DNA of 64,000 nucleotides from Lineus longissimus. Its lineage: Eukaryota > Nemertea > Pilidiophora > Heteronemertea > Lineidae. The notes under the pieces are model-generated. The model searched no databases, was not told the DNA's origin, and worked only from the letters and a program-made list of their open reading frames with translations. The DNA is taken from assembly GCF_910592395.1 (NCBI RefSeq), contig NC_088312.1, positions 21,337,292 through 21,401,291 on the forward strand. Reading direction: 5' to 3'. Each line of letters begins with the position of its first letter. Positions within the stretch are counted from its first letter, which is position 1. Below, one piece after another: positions 51,587 to 62,965 of this stretch. The position numbers and the translations under genes were made by a program.

Positions 51587-54301
51587 ATGAGGGGGATATT
51601 TAGAGAACTTTCTCACAATGGAGAAGAAGGAAACATTACTATGCATGAAGATGTAATGAACTATATTCATTTAGGCTCAATCATTGCAAAAACAAATATG
51701 AAATTCTGTGTGGATATGCAAAGAGAAGACAGTGAGAAAATTGCTCAAAACAAAAAAAGTCAAAATACTAAAACACAACTTGCCAAAAGTAACGACATAT
51801 TGTAAAAATTTCATTAGGAATAACGTCGCAATGTAAATGGCGACAATAAGCAGGATGATTCAGGATGCAACAATAATTTGCCTTCTGACGTTACTTGCAA
51901 TTGACTGACAGCTCGCGGTCAACAGTCTCATTCCACATGACCACAGCTGTCTGTCCACCATCCAGAGCATAACTGGAAATATGTTCAAGGGTCCAATATT
52001 AGGGAGGTCAGTCTGAAAATTTGGCGATGGTATGAGACAGAGGTCGTTGACGATGATGACTATATCTTTTAAAACCTGGACTTAAACCCTAACACAAACA
52101 CTTGTGCACTCATAAAATAAATGCTCAGCTATGAAATGTATGCATATTGTATTTTGACTTTCAGCTGCCAATGCCCACTCTTGATGACAACAGTGTCTTG
52201 GTACAAGTGAAAGCCTGTGGCCTCTCCCTGGTCAGTGGTAAAGTGCTATCAAGTCTATTCAAGAAGGCGCCCAGATCACAGCACCCCGTTGGTCATGAAG
52301 TCGCTGGAATTGTCACTCATGTTGGTGAGGCGGTGACGTCACTGAAGACTGGAGATGATGTTGTGGGTACGTTGTGTCATAAAACTCGTTGACATTTTGA
52401 CAGTGTTATTTTGACAGGGCTGTCAACTCGTGAGTACTTTCTGTACCTGGTCTTGGAATTTGTCAATACATGTAAATAGTACTGAAAGTAATCAAGAGTT
52501 CCCTTCAATTCAATCCATTGGGGGTGCTAGAGAGTGAATTAGGAAGCATAGGCTAATCATTGTACACTTTAAAATGTCTTGATTGATATAGATCTGGATT
52601 TCCTAATTCTAACCTGACAGTGTCTTTTTCAGGTATACTTCCCTTGGACTCTCCCTATCCTGGCTGTGCGGATTTTGTAGCTATCAATGAATACAATGTC
52701 AGTAAGTAAACTTGCAGAAATGTCTTTTCAAATTGCCTGGTGATAGTTGAGTTTTATTTGTATTTTTGGGTTGTGTTTTCGTGAAGATGCTAATGACCTC
52801 AAGAAAAATAAACTTTTTCCTAAAAATATGTCATTGAAAGCCTAATACTGCTTGTACAACTGATTTCATTGATGTCTTTCAGTAAAAAAGTCCTCTGGTG
52901 TAAGCTACCTGGATGCAGCAGCCTGTGTTGGTGATGCTGTGAAGGCCTACACAGCTCTTCATTACATGGCACGTATCTGCAGTGGTGACACTATCCTCAT
53001 CCTAGATGGTGCGTCGTCATCTTCAAGCGTGGCCATCCAGCTGGCCCAGAGTTGGGGAGCCAAGGTGTTGTCAACAGCAAGCACTGCAGAGGAGAGGCTG
53101 TACCTTGAGGGTATCCAACCACCATTGGGTAAGATAGTTCGTTAGGTTCTAGGTTAAGTTCTTGTAGAACCTTTTTTCCTGGAATGAGAACAACTCTTTT
53201 GCTTGACATATCATTATCAATATGCAGTACAGAAAGCCTATCGCCCCCATTGTTTCTTACAACTTTTCTTATTCTGCTAATTGTCCCTTGTTTCAGCTCA
53301 AGTTATAGAAACAAGTGCTAAAGGTGGTGTGATATTGAGTGGAGTAATGGAGGAAACTGGTGGCATTGGTGTCGATTGTATCATCGACAATGGAGGTGAG
53401 AACAACAGGACACTACCAAGCCTCTTTTTCTATCAACCCTATTTCTTTGTTCTCTCTTAATTGTGAATAGTTATTATTGCATGCCACTCTGGTTAGGCTC
53501 ATGGACACAGTGACTCTGTCTTCGAGCAGGGTGAAGGACTTCGTCTCTGGCTACTAATTTTTTACGCACTTGTATGAGGTTATCAGCCTGCCGCTGCATA
53601 GGCACCAGGTACACAGAATCTTGATTACACATCTCTCAAAGGATGTGCCTTCTAAAGAAAAGTGACTCTGGAGGCGACGTGGACAGCTATAAATGATGTC
53701 TCTCTGTTTGTCTTTTTAGTAAAACTGTTTACTAATGAAGAGGATGAGAACATCGACGTGGAGACCCATGATTTCCCTGTCCCACTCAAACACGAGGTGA
53801 TATCTAGTCTTGCGGTTGGAGGAAGATGGGTCACTTCTCAGGCAGATTTACAGGTAACTTGAACAGCAGGAGACTAATCAATGAGGTAGCAGATTTTTTT
53901 CAATAATCCCTGTAGATGGCACAGCAAGGAGTGTACCTTTTCATGGCTCGGGCAAACATTGTAACAACGTGATTATTGCTGATGATTTATGTATCGTCTC
54001 GTGGAACAAGCCAGTGTTTCATATTCTTGAAATTGAATTCTTTGTCTTTTAGATTGACCCACCTGATTCCCAGCTCCTCTACTTGAAGAGCGCCAACATC
54101 TCTTACCTGTTCCATCAGGCGTGGACGTTATCACTGGGGCAACAAGGGCGCTATCAACATATCCTCAAGGACATCATGAACAGATTAGAGAAGGGGACGC
54201 TGAGGCCTAATATTGTTAGGACAGTGTCAATGGAATTTGCTGTGGAGGAGTTGAAGAGACTGTCGGATATTCGAGTGGGGAAGGTCGTCATGGAAATTTA
54301 A
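51587..54301 (+). CDS. CRYZL1: CRYZL1, quinone oxidoreductase-like (7 exons, 354 aa)
   Basis: A zinc-free medium-chain dehydrogenase/reductase related to zeta-crystallin, presumed NADPH-linked and cytosolic. Exons: 51587-51652, 52165-52366, 52633-52701, 52883-53128, 53297-53395, 53720-53853, 54053-54301; all introns GT-AG; total 1065 bases in frame. The N-terminus MRGIFRELSHNGEEGNITMH joins to EDLPMPTLDDN, matching the CRYZL1 start. Further marks are VLVQVKACGLS, PVGHEVAGIV, DAVKAYTALHYMA, LSTASTAEERLYL, VGGRWVTSQADLQ and DPPDSQLLYLKSA. The cofactor loop reads DGASSSSSVAIQLAQ, lacking the usual glycines. Length is close to human (about 349). Exon 1 is the least certain: its donor is a weak GAT|gtaatg. 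Head-to-head with ITSN, tail-to-tail with ATP5PO. Confidence 0.9.
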
Positions 54302-54537
54302 GACAAAAGACAGATTTCATATATTGACGGTGCTGTATTCGTGATGATTCTCTAAATATGGATATGAAAGAAAGCAGGAATGATTATGCTAATTCTTTGC
54401 ATGTACATGTATTTTGAGGTAAAAGTTTGCTTAAGTGTTGCCTGTCTTGATCCTATCAAATCTACATTGATGACATGAAATTTGTATCCAGGACTTATTC
54501 TAGTTTGACATCTTCGTATTAGTAATTTCTGTATTGC

Positions 54538-54543
54538 AATAAA
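54538..54543 (+). terminator. CRYZL1: CRYZL1 poly(A) signal AATAAA
   Basis: AATAAA 237 bases after the CRYZL1 stop codon, the first such hexamer on this strand after the gene. Confidence 0.7.
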
Positions 54544-55424
54544 GTTCACATCATTCCCTGTAGAAGTCACTGTCAGATAACTTGCCAATGTACTGTGTCG
54601 GCTCTGGAGAGTTTACAGAACCATTGTTACTTGTAATGTTGCATTTGTATAGCTTTACACAATGTAAATATAAATATAAATATGATATCCAATCTCAGTT
54701 TTCTCTTTATCTATATTCTGCACTTCTTGTCATTGCCTTCCCGAAGAGTCTAGTGACTGTCCTGTCTTCGTACATCATGATGTTGGCTAGGTACAACCGT
54801 CTGATTGATTCAACAGATTGTGCCAACACCTATTCCATCATACCAAAAACTCATTACATATACTTACTTTGAAGTTATGAGTTTTTGATCATACCGAACA
54901 GGAAACACTGACTCGTGCTCTTTCATGGGATGAGACAACAAGCCATGTTCTTCAGGACATGCCCACTGCCCGAACGATGACCAACTATTGCACAGAGACG
55001 TGGTGCAAATGCAGAGGACAACCCAGTACATGCAACCAACAGGATTGACAACCAGGAGTAAAAGTGAGATTGATGCTCACTCCTGTAACTTGATGCCTAT
55101 GATGTCAACAGTACAAGAACACATCTCAATTCTCATCTCTCTTGGGCTGTTGATTGAGGATTGGATGTCTCGACAATTTTGTGACTACTGATGGGGCGTT
55201 TGAAGTTATTCCAGTGGGTTCTTCATAGTTTTTGACACGTCTTTCTTTCCTTGTCTCCTCTTCCAAAATGCCAGTTGCATATCCAAGCAAATCACTGTTA
55301 ATGCGGGAAATAAGATCATCACTTTACAAATCAGAGGTGGACTTCTTGGAGAATCCTCCCTCTTTCAAACCACCAGCACAACCTAGTTCTTCGCAGCCCT
55401 AAGATCGAAACGTATGACCCACGT

Positions 55425-55500
55425 TCCCTGTACTTGGTGTCTATGCCAGGGCAGGCAAAAGACTCTACAACGGGACGAAGCTGGAGTCGCCAGGCCAATA
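55425..55500 (+). mobile_element. SINE fragment
   Basis: 'tgtctatgccagggcaggca' followed by 'aaagactc' matches the inner part of the SINE at 17280-17625, in the opposite orientation. Confidence 0.5.
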
Positions 55501-55759
55501 AACCCAACTGGCAACTGACTGTAGTGTCACGTAAAATACGCTCGTCCTGCCTTGGAGGAGGAAATTCTCAGAGGAGAATAGTGCCTCCAAGTGCAGAGTA
55601 AATGGCAAAGAAGAATCGAATAGGTTAAAAAGCACAATATGACAGTGGGTCGAAACTTACAAAGATTTACTGCATCCGACCAAAAAAGCAATCATTCAAT
55701 TTTATCAGGCAAGATGGAGTGAGATACAAAAGCAAAGGCCAACATTTTTTCCACAAATC

Positions 55760-55765
55760 TTTATT
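55760..55765 (-). terminator. ATP5PO: ATP5PO poly(A) signal AATAAA
   Basis: AATAAA on the minus strand, about 555 bases after the ATP5PO stop codon. It is the best hexamer before the convergent CRYZL1 gene. Confidence 0.5.
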
Positions 55766-56319
55766 GTTAGAAATAAAGTTATTTTAACTGTGATACATTT
55801 AGTAGGCTTGATGTTGATGGTACACTGTTGTTTCAAATGATGGCTTGTGCATCAGCCCATTGTGGTGAACTTGAAACCATACATCGGGGATCCAGATTGC
55901 ACACAAGCAAATTTATAAGGACGATCCCTCGCTTGATCTGTAATTGATACAACCTAAGTCAGATAACTTACAGCATATCAAACAGATTTCTGCAATTAGA
56001 ACATCCTTAAATCTAATAAGTCCGAGGTCAGTTTGATTTCCCACATGCACAAACCGAGGAAAGACAACACAGAGTAAACGTCAAGTCTCGTATACACGGA
56101 ATATTGATGTGTTTAATCTGTCCCGAGAGATTTGGGAGTGTGCAACATGGATTCCTGTCGCATTGGCCCTGTCCAACAGCAAAGTTTTCCCATATTGAAT
56201 GATGTATGTGGCAAAGTTCTAGTTGGTCTTAATCAAGCACATTTTCATCTAATTCTATGTACAAGTAAATTCCACACTTTTTTTACAAACTGATAAATAT
56301 TTCCTAATGTCCATAGTAA

Positions 56320-59300
56320 TTAAACCGCCTCCTTGATGAGGTTGGTGTAAGTCTTGATCTTGGACTGCATGGACATGTCGATGTATTTATCACCGATGCT
56401 AACCACCATACCACCAATGATTGATGCATCAACCTGGAAAAGAGAAAATTTATCAGCTTAGACTTTTCAGAAATCGAACATGCAGTGCTTTCAATTTCAT
56501 TTCGAAATGTGGGCTCTTCTATTCCCAGCACAGGCTTTTCACACTGCGACACAGGCTTTTTCTGCTACAAGTTTGAAATGTTCTTCTTTGATTAAACAAA
56601 ATCACAGAGGTTTCTTACTTTTGTTTCCATTTGCAGTGATTGACCTTTACTAAGGAATCCCTGGAGAGACGTTTCCAATTCCTTCACCTGCTTAGCATCC
56701 AAAGCCTGAAAATAAGAGAAGAATGACAGAATGAATAGAAAATCATCAACGTTCATAAAGCATGGAACCATTCATTTGATAATTTCAAGGCAAACATCAG
56801 TGAAATTCAAATCATTCTTGAATGGCCAAATCTGTTTTCAAAATCTGCATTAGGAATTCAGACAACTATCGCAAAGTTGTTTAGCTGTCATTTAATATAC
56901 AAATTGTGACCTGCTTTAACAAAACTTGGGGTGAAAAAACAGATACCGAGTTACTTGCATGGGCTGATAGCGCACAAAATAACATTCAAAATGATATACA
57001 ACATTTGTCAGTTGACTGAGAACGTACCTTAGCGGTGGTGACCGTAGCGAAGACCTCTCCCCTGTGTGCACCCATGAGTTTGCTGAATGCATTGATCATG
57101 CTGTTCATTTTCAGTAACCTGCCATTCTCGGTCAGGGCTCCTGGAAAATCAAGCAATTAAACTTCATCAAGAATGATGTATCAACACACAAGGCTGAAGT
57201 TACATAGACCTCATTCGTTCATTTCCCAGGACTCATTTTCCCGCTTTTGCTTTCGTTCCCCTGTAAAAGCACGGCCTTGTGGTGTGCATTCACCGAGGAA
57301 TGAAAGAAAAACCCGGAAAGTGACTCGTGGTAAATGAACGAATGAGGTCTATGTAACTTCGGCCCAAGAGGATCAAGATCAAAAATTTTTTCAAGGACAT
57401 GAACTGAGAAGGAGTTGTATGAGCAATATAAGTTCAAACCTTCAGAAATTAATACAATTTTAGAGACTCACAGTAGATTTTGTCGGAATGAATTTGCAGT
57501 CTTAGTGGTCCAAGTTGATCTCGCTAGCATACTCCATCATGAAAATACTTACCAAAGAAGTTAACAGTTAGATTGCTGCTGTTCTGCGATTTGAGGATTT
57601 CACCAAGCGCACCTAAAAAAGATGAATGCTAACTTTGAAGAAAAAAACACCAACAAACAAATTTGTGATATTTTAAAAGGTTTCTATACTTCTTTAGTGT
57701 TACAATCAGAAACAGATCAGATTCATTCCTTACACAGGTGCTGTTGACGTTATCTATTTTCATAATATTCACAACTAAATAGCTTACAGGACATTACTCA
57801 TTCAATATATAAGCTCCAAGCGTTTTATTGACCAAACGAGAGACTAGCTTTTCAACCCAAGATTTATAGAACAAATGGAGAAGAGCTCTTCCATTGCACC
57901 AAGCATAAAAGAATACTAAATATCATCTGCAATCTTTTTGGCTTTCATATTTACTAATTTTTTCTTGTTTCTTGAGAGTTGGATCAAGAAGAAAGTCTTT
58001 AATTTGGGGTTTGGTCATCAGCAAGCCCTGGAAAAAAAACATGAAAATATCTTTACCATAGGGGACCCAATTGATTATAATTTGGCAACCAGGAAATGTT
58101 GACCACCCTAGCAAATGAATCAATCTCCTTTACCTGTGGACACGCACGCTGCATGGACAATAATAAGGTCAAATTTTCTTAATGTACAAGACCCAATGTA
58201 AAAAATATGATAACAAGTCACTCACTTTGTTAGCAAACCACAAACAGAAGAATTGAAGTAGAGTCAAATATATCAACAGGCATATTACTCACTAATATCA
58301 AATACACCGAGGAAAAGAACTTAAGATGTAGAAAGTAGTACTAGAAGAGTACATTGAGTTGTGAGTACAGCATGACAAGCATATTACAAACCTGAATATT
58401 TTTCAAATCCTTTTCCACTACATCTAGCTTCTTTTCCTTCGACGCAGCTGAATACAACGCATGGGCATATCGTCCCTCCAGACCAAACAGTTGAATTGGA
58501 GCCTATGTAGAAAGTTAAGAATTTTAATCAGTCCTACATGTATATTGCATGCTATGAATGATGCTACACTGATCCCTTTGGGAGGGCTTTTATAGATGAT
58601 ACTGCAACGGGTGGAAATTTAGCTGTAGTGTAGTGTCAGAGATGAGCAATGGAACAATGTTAAATTAGCATCAGCAGGTGCACATGTCCTCTTGGACTGT
58701 TGGAGATTGGGTGTTGTACCCCTTTCTGATGTAACCTGATAAGGTGCCCTCTCTAAAGACAGCGATACCCCAAGTTTCTTCAAGGGACTCTGGTCTCCAC
58801 CTTCAGTAACACTGCCAACTGCAAGATATTACAGAATTCTTGTGTCCTACTGATGGTCAGCTCTGATAACTTACAATTCCAAATTGCCATCATGCCTCTT
58901 TCAAAATCTGTTAATCATACTTACTGAAGCGAGTTTGTTCCGTACGGACGATGTACTGAGCTGGCGGACCTAAAAATGATAATCATTATTAAAGAGAGAC
59001 ATCATTTTTGCTGACAAGTGACATGTCAATCATTGATGACAAAAATAATTTACATCGTACCATGTACCAGTCAGAAGTGTAGCTGGTCAGCATGAAATGA
59101 TTCGGTGAGATGATTTTATTCATGATCAAAATGAATCACCGCGACCAGACGTCTTCACTCAGTGGGTGATATGAATAAAGAGTAGTGAATGCTTTTATCT
59201 AAAACTCCATGTACATTTACACTTGGCCTTTCTGTACAAATTGAAGTAAAAGCATTTGCTAGCCTTTATTCATATCACCCAGTGACTGAACTGATGCAGG

Positions 59301-59682
59301 GCCAGGCCCAGGTGCAGGAAGCCATATGTTGGACCCTGAATTATGTCTACATTCGCATAGGCCTAATCATGGATAAAAGATAATGGTTCACTCGATTTCA
59401 TGATTTGACCTTGGAATTTTTCACATGTCAACATTGTGATATGCACTGCATGTACATCATGTACATCATGTACATTTTGTACACGGCCAGAGGGACCCGA
59501 AGTTTCAGTCATCATTCATTGTATGACCTATTGCTTCAGTCATAGCAAATCGATGGATAGGACATAATCTGTATATATTGAATAATTGGATCAACAGAGT
59601 AAGTCGTGAATTTTCTGCGCCTAATGTGCAAATTTCTAACAAAATTAGAGCTTACAGCCTGGGCATATCGAAACGAAGCCAT
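56320..59682 (-). CDS. ATP5PO: ATP synthase OSCP subunit (8 exons, 209 aa)
   Basis: Subunit of the peripheral stalk that links F1 to Fo in mitochondrial ATP synthase. Exons in order: 59656-59682, 58925-58969, 58392-58502, 57955-58027, 57553-57612, 57028-57140, 56619-56705, 56320-56433; GT-AG introns, 630 bases in frame. The N-terminus [20 protein letters not shown] is Arg/Ser-rich and acid-poor, as expected for a mitochondrial presequence. Then come [20 protein letters not shown] (OSCP signature), [25 protein letters not shown] and C-terminal [20 protein letters not shown]. Length is close to human (213). ATG has A at -3 and G at +4. The exon 4 donor (ATT A|gtaaat) is weak but fits phase and alignment. 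Confidence 0.96.
59163..59281. mobile_element. 120-bp inverted-repeat MITE, copy B (ATP5PO intron 1)
   Basis: Ends TGGGTGATATGAATAAAGAG and its near reverse complement; clearly the same family as 9001-9120, including 'catgtacatttacac' in the spacer. Confidence 0.9.
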
Positions 59683-60955
59683 CTTGACCACAAACTACCC
59701 GGATGATGGATTTGCCAAACCGGCCACCTTTCGTCAAAATAACAAACCAGCACGTGGCGGAGAAAGATTGCGCGGGAATGTTACACTTTGGCAATCTTGA
59801 CACTAGAGGCGCTGATTTCGTTCCTTACAATTTCAATTTCGGCACTGGGGCGAGTTTGAGACTTTGGTGACCCTGGTATTCGAGAGCTGGAGGGGGGGGG
59901 GCATGGCCTATGCTGACGGAGCTATTCCCATATTATTATCAGTGCAGGAGTAAGCGCGCAGCGCCTTTAGGTTGGGGGGTGGGGGGAGGTACCCCTTTGA
60001 TGGTACCCTAACCCCAACCCTCAACCATCATTACCCTTCCTTTTTAACTGGCATGATATTGACTGCCAAGAGGTAGACACTGGTACCCCATAAAAGCATA
60101 CATTCCTCAATAATGTGTCTTCGGGTTCCACGGCCCCCTCAAATTGAAGTTTGATTAAAAAACAGTCGCGCGTTGGTCTCTTTTGGCGGTCATTTTAAGT
60201 CAAATTTAAGCCATTTGAATCGAATCCATGGACATGAGAAACATTGTTGACACATTCGATACGTATACACGTTAACTATAGTAGCGCTTCGCAGAAAAGC
60301 TTTTTAATGAGATGCGTAGGTGCGATATGACGGGAGGGGGCTGGTTAGTAAGCCAAGAAACGGAAGGGAACGTGTTTGGAAAAGGAGATCCCGCGGCCAA
60401 GATAATGGACTCGTGGGCTGCCGGGCAGGTACAAATATATACGTGCGTGGCCGATCATCGCCTCATTCCTATAACTTCACCAACGGTGTTTGACATGGTG
60501 CCTAGGCCCTATATATTCCTTTTTCTCGGCGAGCGTTATAGGCTACACGAGACTTTAGCTGAGGAAGACTGCGCATCACGGTCCCCATCCACCAGTGGTT
60601 TTGTATATATATACTCGGCCGCCTCTCGATATAGGAGGTATCAAAAAACGGAATCTCAGGATGCATGGTCCCGGATCGTGAGAGAGATGAGACCCTGACA
60701 TTTTGATGTGAAGTTGTGGTAAATACATGGCCGGGATGGACCAAAGTGGAATTAATTCTCAATCTGTGGTTGATTCTTAATCTACAGAGTCAGGCTATCA
60801 CAGAAATATGCTTTTTGATAATATATATTTAAGAAAATGTGGTCTCACTGGTCAGTTTAGAACTTGTACTTTGACAGGGCCATATCAATGCGCCAGTGAC
60901 GTTTTGATGGATATGGTGTACGGAAATCTTTTTTTCTCAGGCAATCGGTATTGGA
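59683..60955. other. ATP5PO upstream flank, no further gene supported
   Basis: The first 150 bases (with 'gattgcgcgggaatg') should hold the ATP5PO promoter. G-rich runs follow at 59891-59900 and 59974-59990. A 128-codon plus-strand open frame at 60312-60698 has no recognised domain, signal peptide or splice context; I do not call it a gene. Confidence 0.5.
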
Positions 60956-60971
60956 ATTTTTAAAAACTTTA

Positions 60972-61330
60972 TTAACTCACACAACGTAGTGAGTGTAATG
61001 GTTACGTGTATGTATAAAGTGTAAACAAAATTCATATATCCATCATGTCCATCGAATCTGAAAAAATTTGTGCAGACCCATGACAGTTCCGGTTCCGGTA
61101 CAGTTTGTTGCATTCCATACGGGCCGCGCTTGCCGATCCTGCTTTCACGACGCACCGCAACCACAGTTACCATGATTCCCATTGTTTCCTTCCTCGTGAC
61201 GCAATTATTTCATGACGTCATGAGCCATTGACCATTCACGCAAGTAGATTTATTCACACCGGCGCCACTGTAGTGCGGGTGTGGGACATCATGATTTTAA
61301 AAATCGTCTGCTAGGACATATGTACAGGAC
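60972..61330. repeat. Segmental duplication, copy A
   Basis: Runs from 'actcacacaacg' through 'catcatgtccatcgaatctg', 'gagccattgaccattcac' and 'cgtctgctaggacata'. The same order of sequence recurs at about 62627-62965. Both carry TGACGTCA-like motifs near 'gacgtcatgagccattg'. Indels between copies break any shared reading frame. Confidence 0.85.
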
Positions 61331-61832
61331 AACGTCGGCGGAGACAGATGTGACATTTTATTGCAGACCAAAGCAAACGTCCTCTTCTTCTCGATTTACG
61401 TACTTTACTTCAAAAAAGTCAGTTTTAACACTACTGCACAATTATAGAGTGGTCTTAAAGTTCCATTTGGATAGAGATTTGACGGACTGATTTGGAAATT
61501 CATTCCAACCATGCAACTGTTTCAGAAATGAGAAAAAGCTCCTGGTTGTCATGACATGCATGATGTGTCTTGCCTCTGCATTTTTGTTCTCAGACATGTC
61601 AGAGGGTTTTCAACTTTCATATCATTGAAGAAATAATTCATTTCAATGGTATATCAATCCCATCATTTATTTAAAAATCGTCTGCTAGGACATACAGGAC
61701 AACGTCGGTGGAGACAGTTGTGACATTTCAATTTTCATTGCATAGAGATTTGACGGACTGATTTGGCAATTCATTCCAACCATGCAACTGTTTCAGAAAT
61801 GAGAAAAAGCTCCTGGGTGTCATGACATGCAT
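61299..61832. repeat. Tandem segmental duplication
   Basis: 'aaaaatcgtctgctaggaca' to 'gaaaaagctcctggttgtca' at 61299-61560 recurs, with an internal deletion, at 61672-61832. The first part overlaps the end of the longer duplication described at 60972-61330. Confidence 0.8.
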
Positions 61833-62626
61833 TCAATTATTATTTCACCACAAAGAGCTGCTTCTTTCAGCAGATATGAGACAGCTACCGGGGCGGGGAC
61901 TATTTCTTTATGGGGCCTTATTGTTCAGCGTCTCCAAGGAATTCTATTTTTAGAGTCCAATGGGGGGGGGGGTTGGGGGGGGGCCTTCCCCCCAATGTAC
62001 TGACTAAAACCTGTCACTTTCAGAGAACGGGGAGGGGGTTTGGGGGACTCATCCCCCAATGTACTGGCTATATATGTCAGAAGGACGGGGGTTTGGGGGC
62101 TCCCCCATGTCAAACAGTTGTGTGAGTTCACTAGAGATTGCTCTTTACATATTATGCTATGCTATTGGCAAAGGGTTCTTCTTGACATATATAAAATTTT
62201 GTGCAGATTGATTGGTCCAAGGTGTACTTTTTTTACCAAAACATATGCACAACAATGTACAAGTAATGTACACAAGTTTTAATAGAGGACTCTGGCCGGC
62301 AATCAGAATTTTTTTTGTTTTCTTGAAAAGAACATGAGATCCGTATAGTGATTTTTCATTGCTTCCGACGCGGCCGTTAGGCTGACATCCAAGGACGGAA
62401 CCCTAGCGGCATATCGAAGAACTAGAACCAATGTATCAGCAGGACTTATGGGGGGGGGGGGGGGGGGGGGTAAAAAATGCTCCAGCAATTCAATTGAATT
62501 CAAAATAAGTTTATTTACCGTAAATCATGTAATAATGCAGAATGAGTAGGTGAAGTCAAATAAACTTGCGAGAGCTAAACTATTGTGCAAGCCGCAGACA
62601 AAACAGTACATGTTAAAAATGTTTAA

Positions 62627-62965
62627 TCACTCACACAACGGTGAAGTATGTATACACTGTATGTAAAGTGTAAACAAAATTCATATAGCCATCATGTCCA
62701 TCGAATCTGAAAAAATTTGTGCAGGCCCATGACAATTCTGGTTCCGGTACAGTTTTGTCGCATTCCATATGGGCCGCGCGTTGGCCGATCCTGCATTCAT
62801 GACGCGCCGCACCCACAGTTACGACATGATTGTTTCCTTCCTCGTGACGTCATGAGCCATTGACCATTCACACAAGTAGATTTATTCACACCGGCGCCAC
62901 TGAAGTGCAGGTGTGGGAGCGGAGATCATGTATTTAAAAATCGTCTGCTAGGACATACAGTTGTG
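62627..62965. repeat. Segmental duplication, copy B
   Basis: Second copy of 60972-61330, roughly 85-90% alike by eye with several small indels. Confidence 0.85.

Larger units (their letters stand above)
54544..56319. other. Convergent spacer between CRYZL1 and ATP5PO
   Basis: No gene is seen. It holds the 3' UTR of ATP5PO and a SINE fragment. A short plus-strand frame at 54582-54872 lacks any recognisable motif. Confidence 0.6.

Noticed and set aside
60312-60698. 128-codon plus-strand open frame
   Set aside because: No recognised domain and no supporting neighbours or splice signals; it lies in a repeat-bearing flank.
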